NCBI RefSeq assembly: GCF_002127545.1
Contig: NZ_MUBK01000020.1
Location: 1-64,000 of the forward strand
Direction of reading: 5' to 3'
Length of the DNA: 64,000 nt
DNA from: Xenorhabdus beddingii
GTDB lineage: Bacteria; Pseudomonadota; Gammaproteobacteria; Enterobacterales; Enterobacteriaceae
In this document: one piece after another, positions 53,151 to 62,746 of the stretch
How the letters are laid out: each line of letters begins with the position of its first letter
Numbering within the stretch: the first letter of the stretch is position 1
Program-made: the position numbers and the translations under genes
Notes under the pieces: generated by a model
Told to the model about the DNA's origin: nothing
The model's database searches: none
What the model saw: the letters and a program-made list of their open reading frames with translations, nothing else

Positions 53151-56100
53151 TTACTGTGCCTGAACCCGCAATTCCGCTGAAGAACGGCTACGGTGTCCCA
53201 ACAACGCGCTGATATCACTGGATTTAGGCTTAACCAGCGCAAACTTATTGACCCATTGTGACCAATTCTCCAACAGGCTTTCACCCTGTTGAGAACCCGT
53301 CAGACGGACATGTTCGGTGATTAATCCCCGCAGGTGCTCCTGGTGAATGGTCAGGGAGCCCATGGAGAGGACTTCCACCAGCTCAGGATTAACCCGTTTG
53401 CGGAAATCATCGGATTCATCAAGCACATAAGCGAACCCGCCAGTCATGCCAGCCCCGAAATTGACGCCGGTACTGCCAAGAACGCAGACAATACCGCCCG
53501 TCATGTATTCACAGCCGTTATCGCCGATCCCTTCAATCACCGTGAGGGCGCCGGAATTACGTACTGCGAAGCGTTCACCGGCACGTCCGGCGGCAAACAG
53601 TTTTCCACCTGTGGCACCATAAAGGCAGGTATTACCGATAATGGTGGCTTCGTGACTCTTGAATGCGGAACCAACCGGAGGCCGGATGACGATCCGTCCT
53701 CCGGCCATCCCCTTACCGACATAATCATTGGCATCGCCGGTTAAGGTCAGTTCAACCCCACTCGCATTCCAGACACCAAAACTTTGCCCTGCTGTACCGG
53801 TGAAATGCAGTTTGATCGGATCGGCCGCCAGCCCCTGATCGCCATATCGTGCCGCAATCTCACCAGAGAGCGATGCACCTACAGAGCGGTCGGTATTTTG
53901 AATGTCAAAATAGAACGTTTTACTCTGCGAATTTTTCACATAAGGCATGGCGTGAGTCACGATTGACTTATTCAACTCACCGTGATCAAAAGGCGGGTTA
54001 TCTTCGGTGCAATATAAATCTTTACCTGCATGAGGCGTGGCGGTTTCCAGCAACGGCGCAAGATTGAGCTTGCTTTGCTTGGCAGAAATCCCTTCAAGGA
54101 TATCCAGTAAATCGGTGCGGCCAATTAAATCAATGAGTTGTCTCACACCTAATTGTGCCATCAGCTCCCGTGTTTCCTGCGCAATAAAGCGGAAGTAATT
54201 GATGACCCTTTCCGGCAGGCCGTGATAGTGAGATTGACGCAGTTTTTCATCTTGTGTTGCTACACCTGTCGCACAGTTATTTAAGTGGCAGATACGCAAA
54301 TACTTACAGCCGAGGGCCACCATTGGGCCAGTCCCAAAACCAAAACTTTCCGCCCCTAAAATAGCGGCCTTGATGATATCCAGACCGGTTTTCAACCCCC
54401 CATCAACCTGAAGGCGGATTTTATGGCGCAGCCCATTGGCAACCAGTGCCTGTTGGGTTTCCACCAGTCCCAATTCCCACGGACAGCCGGCATATTTTAC
54501 CGAAGACAGGGGACTTGCCCCGGTTCCACCGTCATAACCGGCAATGGTAATCAAGTCGGCGTAGGCTTTGGCGACACCGGTGGCGATCGTTCCCACCCCC
54601 GGCTCAGAAACTAATTTGACCGAAATCAGCGCCTTCGGGTTCACTTGCTTAAGATCGAAAATCAGTTGAGCCAGATCTTCGATGGAATAAATATCATGGT
54701 GCGGTGGCGGAGAAATCAGCGTGACACCCGGTACGGAGTAGCGCAATTTAGCGATATAAGGGGTGACCTTATCCCCCGGTAACTGACCGCCTTCTCCCGG
54801 TTTTGCACCTTGTGCGACCTTTATCTGGATCACATCGGCGCTGACCAGATACGCGGGTGTCACGCCAAATCGTCCAGACGCAACCTGCTTAATGCGGGAC
54901 ACTTTTTTTGTGCCGTAACGAGCGGGATCTTCCCCGCCTTCGCCGGAATTGGAGAACCCCCCCAGTGCATTCATCGCTTCTGCCAGCGACTCGTGGGCTT
55001 CAGGGCTGAGTGCACCAATCGACATGGCGGCGGTATCAAAACGCTTGAACAGTGCTTCGGCGGGTTCAACATCCTCAATGGCGATGGGTTCACCCTTAGG
55101 GGCAATGGCCAGTAAATCCCGCAGCGTCGTGACAGGCCGTCCGTTCACCAGGGCTGTGTATTTTTGGTAATCGCTATACTTGCCACTGTGAACCGCAGCC
55201 TGCAATGTGTTAACGACATCGGGGTTATAAGCGTGATATTCCCCATTATGAACATATTTCAGCAGCCCTCCCTGATCGATGGGATGGCGATGTAACCACG
55301 CCCGTTTGGAAAGGTTACGCAGGTCTTGCTCAAAATCACTGAAATCCGCCCCTCCAATCCGGCTGACCACACCATTGAAACAGATATTCGTCACATCCGG
55401 GTGCAGACCGACAGCCTCGAATAATTTAGAACAGCGATAAGAGGAGATGGTAGAGATGCCCATTTTGGACATAATCTTATACAACCCTTTATTGACACCG
55501 TTGCGATAATTCAGCATAACGCGGGCATAGGGCGTATTGATTGTGCCGTCATCCACCATTTTACCCAGTGATTCATACGCCAGATAAGGGTAGACAGCGG
55601 TAGCACCAAAGCCGAGCAAGACAGCAAAATGATGCGGATCACGTGCACTGGCCGTTTCTACGATCAAATTGGCATCGCAGCGCAGGTTTTTCTCAACCAA
55701 ACAGTGCTGGATGGCACCGACAGCCATCGGAGCAGGGATGGGCAGTTTCTCTGATGAGATATTGCGATCGGATAGCACCAGCAATACCGCGCCATTGCGG
55801 ACGAGTTCTTCTGCCCTTTCACATAAGGTGGAAACGGCGTTCTTAAGGCTGGTTTCCTGTGGATTGAAAGTCAAATCCAGTGTATCCGCACGATAGTAGG
55901 GTTCTTGCTGTGTCGTAAGCTGCACGAAATCTGAATAAAGCAGAACGGGAGATTCAAAACTCAGCCGATGTGCCTGTCCTTCCGCTTCACAAAAGACATT
56001 CATTTCCCGCCCGATACGGGTAGCCAATGACATCACATGGGCTTCGCGCAGGGGATCGATGGGAGGGTTGGTGACTTGGGCAAATTGTTGGCGGAAATAA

Positions 56101-57623
56101 TCGTAGATGATACGCGGGCGGCTGGAAAGGACGGCAAACGGCGTATCATCCCCCATTGAGCCTGTGGCTTCCTGGGCATTTTCGCCAAGGGTACGGATAA
56201 CCTGATCCAGTTCCTCGCTGCTGTAGGCAAATTGCTTGTGATACGTTGCCAACCGCCGATCATCCAAATCCCGCTGGCCGACCTGATCTTCCGGCAACTC
56301 CTCAAAGGGCGTCAAACGCTTAACATTCTTTTCCAGCCACTCTTTATAAGGATGTCTGCCTTTCAAATCATGATCAGTTTCAGCGGAATGCAGAATGCGG
56401 CCTTCATAGGTATCTATGACCATTAACTCACCCGGCCCGACCCGGCCTTTCTCCACAACTTCATCGGGCTGGTAATCCCAAATCCCGATTTCAGAAGCAC
56501 AGGTAATCAGCTTATCCGTGGTGATCACATAACGGGCAGGACGCAAGCCATTGCGATCCAGATTACAGGCCGCATAACGTCCATCAGAAATAACGATGCC
56601 GGCCGGGCCATCCCACGGCTCCATATGCATGGAATTGAAATCGAAGAATGCGCGCAGGTCGTCATCCATATCCGGGTTATTCTGCCATGCCGGTGGAACC
56701 AGTAGTCGCATGGCGCGAATTAAATCCATGCCGCCATTGAGGAACAGTTCCAGCATATTATCCAATGAACTGGAGTCTGAGCCGGTTTCATTAACAAAGG
56801 GGGCTGCGGTATGCAAATCAGGGATCAGCGGTGTACGGAACTTATAGGCTCTGGCCTTAGCCCATTCACGGTTGCCCGTAATGGTATTGATTTCCCCGTT
56901 ATGGGCCAGATAACGGAAGGGTTGCGCCAGAGGCCAACGGGGAACCGTGTTAGTTGAAAAACGCTGGTGGAACAAACAGATAGAAGATTCCATCCGTAAA
57001 TCAGCCAAATCCGGATAGAAACGCGGCAAATCAGCCGCCATGCACAGCCCTTTATAAATCGTGACCAGATTAGACAGGCTGCAAATATAAAAATCGTGGT
57101 CGGTGATCCGTTTTTCTATGCGGCGTCGGGCAACAAACAACCGACGTTCCAGATCTTGTGAGCGCCATCCCGCAGGGGCATTGATAAAAATTTGCTCAAT
57201 GCGGGGGAGGCTTGATAGGGCAATCTCCCCCAAAACATCGCGATTGATGGGAACTTCCCGCCAACCCACAATGGATAAGGTTTCGTTTTGTAATTCTTGT
57301 TCAATAATGTCACGGCATGATTGCGCTATTTTGGCATCCTGACTCAGAAACAACATGCCGACCGCATAGTTTTTGGCCAGCCGCCATGACTGCTCGCTGG
57401 CAACCATTTGAAAAAAGCGATCGGGCTTTTGCATTAATAAGCCACAACCATCGCCGGTTTTTCCATCCGCTAAAATCGCGCCTCGGTGCTGCATCCGAGC
57501 CAAGGCATGGATGGCTGTACGCACCACTTTGTGACTGGGTTCTCCTTCAATATGTGCGATTAACCCAAAACCACAGTTATCTTTTTCCTGCAAGTTATTA
57601 GACAACATCTTATTATACAACAT
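53151..57623 (-). CDS. gltB: Glutamate synthase large subunit
   Basis: Makes two glutamates from glutamine and 2-oxoglutarate with GltD. About 1490 residues from ATG 57623, with GGGGAG upstream. Domains in order: Ntn amidotransferase (nucleophile Cys in KDNCGFGLIAHIEGEP after a short propeptide of 16 residues), a central domain, the FMN/3Fe-4S synthase domain (ISPPPHHDIYSIEDLAQLI, CHLNNCATGVATQ) and the C-terminal beta-helix rich in Gly (GNTCLYGATGGKLFAAG). The coding sequence is intact; the insertion sequence begins about 8 bases after its stop. Confidence 0.97.
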   Translation of the reverse strand: MLYNKMLSNNLQEKDNCGFGLIAHIEGEPSHKVVRTAIHALARMQHRGAILADGKTGDGCGLLMQKPDRFFQMVASEQSWRLAKNYAVGMLFLSQDAKIAQSCRDIIEQELQNETLSIVGWREVPINRDVLGEIALSSLPRIEQIFINAPAGWRSQDLERRLFVARRRIEKRITDHDFYICSLSNLVTIYKGLCMAADLPRFYPDLADLRMESSICLFHQRFSTNTVPRWPLAQPFRYLAHNGEINTITGNREWAKARAYKFRTPLIPDLHTAAPFVNETGSDSSSLDNMLELFLNGGMDLIRAMRLLVPPAWQNNPDMDDDLRAFFDFNSMHMEPWDGPAGIVISDGRYAACNLDRNGLRPARYVITTDKLITCASEIGIWDYQPDEVVEKGRVGPGELMVIDTYEGRILHSAETDHDLKGRHPYKEWLEKNVKRLTPFEELPEDQVGQRDLDDRRLATYHKQFAYSSEELDQVIRTLGENAQEATGSMGDDTPFAVLSSRPRIIYDYFRQQFAQVTNPPIDPLREAHVMSLATRIGREMNVFCEAEGQAHRLSFESPVLLYSDFVQLTTQQEPYYRADTLDLTFNPQETSLKNAVSTLCERAEELVRNGAVLLVLSDRNISSEKLPIPAPMAVGAIQHCLVEKNLRCDANLIVETASARDPHHFAVLLGFGATAVYPYLAYESLGKMVDDGTINTPYARVMLNYRNGVNKGLYKIMSKMGISTISSYRCSKLFEAVGLHPDVTNICFNGVVSRIGGADFSDFEQDLRNLSKRAWLHRHPIDQGGLLKYVHNGEYHAYNPDVVNTLQAAVHSGKYSDYQKYTALVNGRPVTTLRDLLAIAPKGEPIAIEDVEPAEALFKRFDTAAMSIGALSPEAHESLAEAMNALGGFSNSGEGGEDPARYGTKKVSRIKQVASGRFGVTPAYLVSADVIQIKVAQGAKPGEGGQLPGDKVTPYIAKLRYSVPGVTLISPPPHHDIYSIEDLAQLIFDLKQVNPKALISVKLVSEPGVGTIATGVAKAYADLITIAGYDGGTGASPLSSVKYAGCPWELGLVETQQALVANGLRHKIRLQVDGGLKTGLDIIKAAILGAESFGFGTGPMVALGCKYLRICHLNNCATGVATQDEKLRQSHYHGLPERVINYFRFIAQETRELMAQLGVRQLIDLIGRTDLLDILEGISAKQSKLNLAPLLETATPHAGKDLYCTEDNPPFDHGELNKSIVTHAMPYVKNSQSKTFYFDIQNTDRSVGASLSGEIAARYGDQGLAADPIKLHFTGTAGQSFGVWNASGVELTLTGDANDYVGKGMAGGRIVIRPPVGSAFKSHEATIIGNTCLYGATGGKLFAAGRAGERFAVRNSGALTVIEGIGDNGCEYMTGGIVCVLGSTGVNFGAGMTGGFAYVLDESDDFRKRVNPELVEVLSMGSLTIHQEHLRGLITEHVRLTGSQQGESLLENWSQWVNKFALVKPKSSDISALLGHRSRSSAELRVQAQ

Positions 57624-57732
57624 TGTAATGCTCCCCAAGTTCTGTCCAACTCTCACATCACTCGCGAGATGATATCGATATGTTATTTTCTACAGGCGTC
57701 TGATTTGCGCCCTCAGTCAAACGCCACTTGTT

Positions 57733-57768
57733 TTTATTGGCAATAACAAGTTTATTGGCAATAACAAG
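57733..57768. repeat. Two tandem 18-bp repeats
   Basis: TTTATTGGCAATAACAAG is perfectly repeated at 57733-57750 and 57751-57768 in the gltB upstream region. Confidence 0.93.
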
Positions 57769-57795
57769 CGGTAAATCAAAAGGATGTTATGTCAT

Positions 57796-57846
57796 GTTGT
57801 GTCACTGCATATATTGTGTCACTGCATATATTGTGTCACTGCATAA
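57796..57846. repeat. Three tandem 17-bp repeats
   Basis: ATTGTGTCACTGCATAT is repeated three times (57796-57812, 57813-57829, 57830-57846), the first with one and the last with one changed base. Each unit contains TGTGTCAC, so it could also affect protein binding upstream of gltB. Confidence 0.93.
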
Positions 57847-58030
57847 ATATGAGTCGGGGGATTATCCGACAGGTGATTTTCAGTGAATTCCCAACTTAGC
57901 GATAAAAAGAGGGCAGGTCAAATCGTATTAAATCAGGTTTTTTGCGAGGTTAATTTAGTTATCAAATTGAATTTAATCGATAAATAATGCTGTTTTGTAT
58001 TTTGTGACCAAGATCATAGGGTTGATATGA

Positions 58031-58046
58031 TGTGAGCTATATCACT
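58031..58046. promoter_or_regulatory. CRP-like binding site
   Basis: TGTGA-GCTATA-TCACT differs from the CRP consensus TGTGA-N6-TCACA at one position. It lies about 410 bases upstream of gltB and 300 upstream of arcB. E. coli gltBDF is known to respond to CRP, so gltB is the likelier target. No experimental support. Confidence 0.5.
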
Positions 58047-58346
58047 AAAATTACCACATTATCTATTTTAGATATGCTTTGAAATGTGATTTAACTGGAA
58101 TTTAAATCTTGTTTTTTGAAGAATGATAGAATTATATTGTGTATTTTTGGAGTGACAAGGATAAATAATTGATTGTTTTTTGTTCCAAAAAATAAATTGA
58201 AAGTTTGAGTGAATAATTATTCTGTTTTTGTGTCTTTTTATTCCACCTGGGTATTGGGGATGATATCCCTCAACGAAGTTGGGTCTTTTTTAAGTTATGA
58301 TTCAATCTGGTGACTTTGACTAGGAATGATTTTACTGGGAGCGGTT

Positions 58347-60686
58347 ATGAAGCTAATTCGGGGGCTTGCCCAATATTATGTAGATTTGATGATGAAGTTA
58401 GGGTTGGTGCGTTTTTCGATATTACTTGCATCTGCGCTAGTTATTCTTGCGATCGTGATGCAAATGGCCGTTACCTTTGTACTGCATGGAGAAGTACAGC
58501 GCATTGACTTAATTCGCTCCGTCTTTTTTGGTTTGATGATTACCCCTTGGGCCGTTTACTTTCTTTCTATCGTCGTGGAGCAACTCGAAGAATCCCGCCA
58601 GCGTTTATCCAGTCTGGTCGCTAAACTTGAAGAGATGCGTCAGCGTGATGCGATATTGAATCTCCAACTCAAAGAAAACATTGCTCAATTGAATCAAGAA
58701 ATCAGCGACAGGGAAAAAGTGGAAAAAGCCCATCTGGTATTGCTGGATAAACTTAAATTGGAAATGGAGCATCGTGAAAAAACGCAGATTGAGCTTGAAC
58801 AACAGTCAGTGCTACTGCGCTCATTTCTAGACGCTTCGCCGGACTTGGTTTATTACCGTAATGAAGACAATGAATTTTCCGGCTGTAACCGAGCGATGGA
58901 ACTGCTGACGGGTAAAAGCGAAAAACAGCTTATTGGCCTGACCCCGACGGAAGTTTACGATGAAGAAATTGCCAGCAAAGTGATGGAAACGGATGAAAAA
59001 GTCTTCCGCCACAATGTCTCCCTGACCTATGAACAGTGGCTGGTTTATCCCGATGGACGCAAAGCCTGTTTTGAACTCAGAAAAGTCCCGTTTTATGATC
59101 GTGTTGGAAAACGACATGGATTAATGGGATTTGGCCGCGATATAACGGAGCGTAAGCGCTATCAGGATGCTTTAGAGAATGCCAGCAGGGATAAAACCAC
59201 TTTCATCTCCACGATTAGCCATGAGCTTCGTACGCCTTTAAATGGCATCGTCGGCCTGAGCCGAATTCTGATGGACACCGAGCTGACACCAGAGCAGTGT
59301 AAATATTTGGAAACCATCCATGTCAGCGCTATCACTCTGGGTAATATTTTTAACGATATCATTGAACTGGATAAGATAGAGCGGCGCAAAATCCAGCTAG
59401 ATAATCAGCCGATCGATTTCACGGGCTTTATGGTGGATTTGGAGAACATTTCAGGGTTACTGGCGCAGCCCAAGGGGCTTAAATTCGTGCTTGAACCGGA
59501 ACCGTCATTGCCGGTCAAGGTGTTGACTGACGGAACCCGCTTGCGACAAATCTTATGGAACTTGATTAGCAATGCGGTGAAATTTACTCCGAAAGGGGAA
59601 ATCCGGGTTCATATCCGGCGTGAAGCAGGGGATCGCCTGTTATTTGAAGTGACAGATTCTGGCATCGGTATTCCCGCTGATGAGCTGGAGAAAATCTTCG
59701 CCATGTATTATCAGGTGAAAGACAGTGCCGGTGGACGCCCTGCAACCGGAACGGGAATTGGCCTGGCTGTTTCGAAGCGCCTTGCCCAAAGCATGGGAGG
59801 CGACATTGTTGTGACAAGCTCGCCGGGTAAAGGTTCTTGCTTTACTTTGTCTGTGGTGGCCCCGACCCTTGATGAACATGTTGAAGGCAAAGCCGAACCC
59901 GATACCCTGCCCCTCCCTGCACTCAACATTTTGTTGGTGGAAGATATTGAACTGAACGTTATTGTTGCCCGTTCGGTACTGGAAAAACTGGGAAATAGCG
60001 TTGATGTTGCCATGAATGGCCATGATGCACTGGCCATGTTTGATCCTGATGAATATGACTTAGTGTTATTGGATATCCAATTGCCGGATATGACAGGGCT
60101 TGATATTGCGCGTCAGTTACACCAGCGCTACTCCTCACAATCCTTACCCCCATTGATCGCCCTGACAGCCAATGTCTTAAAAGATAAAAAAGAATATCTT
60201 GAGGCGGGGATGGATGATGTCCTCAATAAGCCGCTTTCCGTCAAAGAGTTGACCGCTACGATGGAAAGATATTGGGGCAAGTCATCTGAATCTGGCCGCC
60301 AATTACAACAGACTGATATTGAGATGAAAGATGAAGCGCGGCTCGATACGGAAATGCTTAACCAATATATTGAATTGGTTGGGCCAAAAATGGTTGCTGA
60401 CAACCTGACCATTTTTGAAACCATGATGCCAGGTTACCTTGCCTTGCTGGATTCAAACATGACCGCCAGAGATCAAAAAGGCATTACTGAAGAGGCACAT
60501 AAGATCAAGGGAGCGGCAGGCTCTGTTGGATTGCGTCACTTGCAGCAGTTGGCCCAACAGATTCAGTCACCTGATTTACCGGCATGGTGGGATAATGTTC
60601 AGGAGTGGGTGGATGAGTTAAAGCTGGAGTGGAAGAATGATACAGAAACATTGAGAAATTGGTTGTCGGGCGCTACAAAAAAATAA
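58347..60686 (+). CDS. arcB: Aerobic respiration control sensor kinase ArcB
   Basis: Tripartite hybrid kinase that senses quinone redox state and phosphorylates ArcA. 779 residues from ATG 58347 with GGGAGCGG upstream. Two spans (about 20-42 and 58-77), linker coiled coil, PAS domain with FYR-type landmark SPDLVYYRNEDNEFSG, H1 His292 in SHELRTPLNG, ATPase N-box and GTGIGLAVS, D1 Asp576 in LVLLDIQLPD, and Hpt His718 in AHKIKGAAGS. All phospho-relay residues are present. Confidence 0.98.
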   Translation: MKLIRGLAQYYVDLMMKLGLVRFSILLASALVILAIVMQMAVTFVLHGEVQRIDLIRSVFFGLMITPWAVYFLSIVVEQLEESRQRLSSLVAKLEEMRQRDAILNLQLKENIAQLNQEISDREKVEKAHLVLLDKLKLEMEHREKTQIELEQQSVLLRSFLDASPDLVYYRNEDNEFSGCNRAMELLTGKSEKQLIGLTPTEVYDEEIASKVMETDEKVFRHNVSLTYEQWLVYPDGRKACFELRKVPFYDRVGKRHGLMGFGRDITERKRYQDALENASRDKTTFISTISHELRTPLNGIVGLSRILMDTELTPEQCKYLETIHVSAITLGNIFNDIIELDKIERRKIQLDNQPIDFTGFMVDLENISGLLAQPKGLKFVLEPEPSLPVKVLTDGTRLRQILWNLISNAVKFTPKGEIRVHIRREAGDRLLFEVTDSGIGIPADELEKIFAMYYQVKDSAGGRPATGTGIGLAVSKRLAQSMGGDIVVTSSPGKGSCFTLSVVAPTLDEHVEGKAEPDTLPLPALNILLVEDIELNVIVARSVLEKLGNSVDVAMNGHDALAMFDPDEYDLVLLDIQLPDMTGLDIARQLHQRYSSQSLPPLIALTANVLKDKKEYLEAGMDDVLNKPLSVKELTATMERYWGKSSESGRQLQQTDIEMKDEARLDTEMLNQYIELVGPKMVADNLTIFETMMPGYLALLDSNMTARDQKGITEEAHKIKGAAGSVGLRHLQQLAQQIQSPDLPAWWDNVQEWVDELKLEWKNDTETLRNWLSGATKK

Positions 60687-60804
60687 CTCCAACCGAAGTT
60701 GGGGTGCGCTAATACTGCGCCAACACCAGGGAAACTTATTTACCCGCTTATCTAAGATTTATTTTCAGTGCGAGTAATGAAAGAATTCTTCCATACAGAA
60801 CACA
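60677..60804 (-). ncRNA. arcZ: Small regulatory RNA ArcZ
   Basis: The minus strand carries the ArcZ core TTTCCCTGGTGTTGGCGCAG followed by TATTAGCGCACCCC and a terminator hairpin (CCAAC-TTCG-GTTGG) ending in a T-run inside the arcB stop region. In E. coli the Hfq-dependent ArcZ sits at this place, activates rpoS and represses motility and arcB. A -10-like TATGTT at 60811-60816 puts the 5' end near 60804, giving about 128 nt. Core and terminator are seen; the 5' end is estimated. Confidence 0.88.
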
Positions 60805-60922
60805 GGTACCAACATAGCAAAGATAAGATTTTTTGTTACAAGATTCATTAAAATCTGTGATGAAGATTGGTGTTTAACCCTCTAAGGGGTTAAGCATTAA
60901 TCTACTACAAATGGAGAGGAAT

Positions 60923-61576
60923 ATGAAATCTGTTGCCGTTATATTAAGTGGATGCGGAGTGTACGACGGAAGTGAAATCCACGAATCAGTCCTGACAATG
61001 CTCTCTTTAAGCCGTCTTGGGGCCAAAGTGTCTTTTTTTTCGCCTGATGAAGTACAACATCATGTTATTAATCACCTTAATGGTGAAGAACAGCAAGAAA
61101 GCCGCCATATTATGGAAGAATCCGCCCGTATAACACGGGGAAATATGCAGCCTTTATCTAAAGTGGATATTAATGAGCTGGATGCTTTAATTATTCCAGG
61201 AGGATTTGGCGCAGCCAAAAATTTATGTAATTTCGCATATAAAGGATCAGATTGCGAAATAAATAAAGAATTATTAACTATTGTGCAGTCAATGCATCAA
61301 CAAGGCAAGCCGATGGGGTTTATATGCATTGCACCTGTTATGGTCGCTAAAATATTAGGTAAACCGATAAAAGTCACCATTGGCAATGATCCCGAAACGG
61401 CAGCTCAGATAGAGAAAATGGGCGGTATACACGTTGACTGTCCAGTTGATGATATTGTCGTTGATTTTAAAAACAAAATTGTGACAACGCCAGCCTATAT
61501 GCTCGCTGAGTCTTTGTCTCAGGCAGAAAAAGGGATTGATAAATTGGTTAAGAAAATATGGGAAATGATTGAGTAA
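60923..61576 (+). CDS. elbB: Glyoxalase/isoprenoid biosynthesis protein ElbB
   Basis: DJ-1/PfpI-superfamily protein of 217 residues from ATG 60923, behind GGAGAGGA. Contains the nucleophile-elbow Cys in GFICIAPVM and the [15 protein letters not shown] loop. E. coli ElbB has weak glyoxalase III activity and was linked to early isoprenoid synthesis; the physiological role is uncertain. It forms an operon with mtgA. Confidence 0.94.
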   Translation: MKSVAVILSGCGVYDGSEIHESVLTMLSLSRLGAKVSFFSPDEVQHHVINHLNGEEQQESRHIMEESARITRGNMQPLSKVDINELDALIIPGGFGAAKNLCNFAYKGSDCEINKELLTIVQSMHQQGKPMGFICIAPVMVAKILGKPIKVTIGNDPETAAQIEKMGGIHVDCPVDDIVVDFKNKIVTTPAYMLAESLSQAEKGIDKLVKKIWEMIE

Positions 61577-62297
61577 TAGGATGAGAAATCCTTTTTCAAT
61601 ATTGTGGCGCTGGCTGAAAAGAATTGTCGCATGGATCACAGTTCTATGGATCGTTGCAGTCATCTCATTTTCATTTTTGCCGGTGCCATTTTCCATGGTG
61701 ATGATGGAGCGACAAATGGGCGCCCTAATGTCAATTAATTTATCTTATGTTTCGCGCTCATCATGGGTCGATCAGAATCAAATTTCACCTTATATGACAT
61801 TAGCCGTGATTGCCGCCGAAGATCAAAAATTCCCAAAACATTGGGGATTTGATTTTGACGCTATCGAAACGGCAATAGAACATAACAAAAAATATCAGAC
61901 CCGAATGCGGGGTGCATCGACGATTTCCCAGCAAACCGCCAAGAATTTATTTTTGTGGGAAGGGCGTAGTTGGGTAAGAAAGGGATTAGAGGTGGGAATG
62001 ACCACGGTACTGGAATTACTGTGGTCAAAGAAACGTATTTTGACGGTTTATCTCAATATTGCGGATTTCGGCAATGGCATTTTTGGTGTGGAGGAAGCGG
62101 CCCGGCATTATTTCGGTAAATCCGCCAAACAATTAACCGCGTCTGACGCCGCCTTGCTTGCGGCCGTATTGCCAAACCCCCACCGTTTTAAAGCCAATGC
62201 CCCGTCCGCTTATGTATTGAAACGCCAGCAATGGATTTTACGGCAAATGCAGTTGTTGGGAGGAAAAAATTATCTTACGCAAAATAAACTACGGTAA
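61569..62297 (+). CDS. mtgA: Monofunctional biosynthetic peptidoglycan transglycosylase
   Basis: GT51 glycosyltransferase that polymerises lipid II. 242 residues when started at TTG 61569 ([15 protein letters not shown]), matching the E. coli length and start context; ATG 61581 is the alternative. N-terminal span, catalytic Glu in [16 protein letters not shown], then [17 protein letters not shown] and [11 protein letters not shown]. It overlaps elbB by 8 bases with the TTG start. Confidence 0.94.
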   Translation: MSNRMRNPFSILWRWLKRIVAWITVLWIVAVISFSFLPVPFSMVMMERQMGALMSINLSYVSRSSWVDQNQISPYMTLAVIAAEDQKFPKHWGFDFDAIETAIEHNKKYQTRMRGASTISQQTAKNLFLWEGRSWVRKGLEVGMTTVLELLWSKKRILTVYLNIADFGNGIFGVEEAARHYFGKSAKQLTASDAALLAAVLPNPHRFKANAPSAYVLKRQQWILRQMQLLGGKNYLTQNKLR

Positions 62298-62746
62298 GGG
62301 CGGCGAAAAAAAACCGTAGAACGCAGTCTTGCCGATGCGAAATAACATCACGGGCATCGCTATGCTCATTTTCGCGGTTTGTCAGCAGTCTGTGGCGTGA
62401 TATTCATATCACGCTATCACCCGCCATCTCTTCACCCGTCTATCACCATCCCGAAATATAGAAACCCCCATTTTGATTTTTCAAAACAACATGATTTGTT
62501 ACTCTTTATTTAAAATATGTGTAAATAATAGTTATCAAAATGTGTCATTTTATGGTGTGTTTAGGTGGCGCAACAGGTAATGGTTTTGATTAAACACGCT
62601 TTTTTGATGAAAATCTAAAAATCAGCCCGTCTTTTTAATCTATCCCTGTTCTCAGAAAACGATCACTTTGATGGTTTCAACCCGCCTACGCAATAAAAAA
62701 CATAAGGACTGGTATTTTTGCAAATCAACAATAGGTGATAACTAAG
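62298..62746. other. Gap upstream of the autotransporter protease
   Basis: About 450 bases, becoming AT-rich towards the protease gene. It contains a perfect palindrome at 62395-62414 but no gene. The protease promoter should lie in the last 250 bases; no confident boxes are seen. Confidence 0.5.
62395..62414. promoter_or_regulatory. Perfect palindrome, possible operator or mtgA terminator
   Basis: Arms GCGTGATAT and ATATCACGC are separated by TC. The symmetry fits a dimeric regulator site; lack of a T-run argues against a terminator. Function unknown. Confidence 0.45.

Larger units (their letters stand above)
57624..58346. other. Long gltB-arcB regulatory gap
   Basis: About 720 AT-rich bases; E. 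coli has yhcC here, which is absent. Contents seen: two tandem-repeat arrays (57733-57768, 57796-57846), a CRP-like site (58031-58046) and a hairpin followed by T6 near 58268-58290 (CCTCAAC/GTTGGG) just before arcB. That last feature could end a small upstream transcript or act as a leader element. Confidence 0.6.

Noticed and set aside
61022-61050. Frameshift-prone T-run early in elbB
   Set aside because: The run lies inside a normal SFFSP codon context and the downstream frame is intact, so there is no evidence of slippage.
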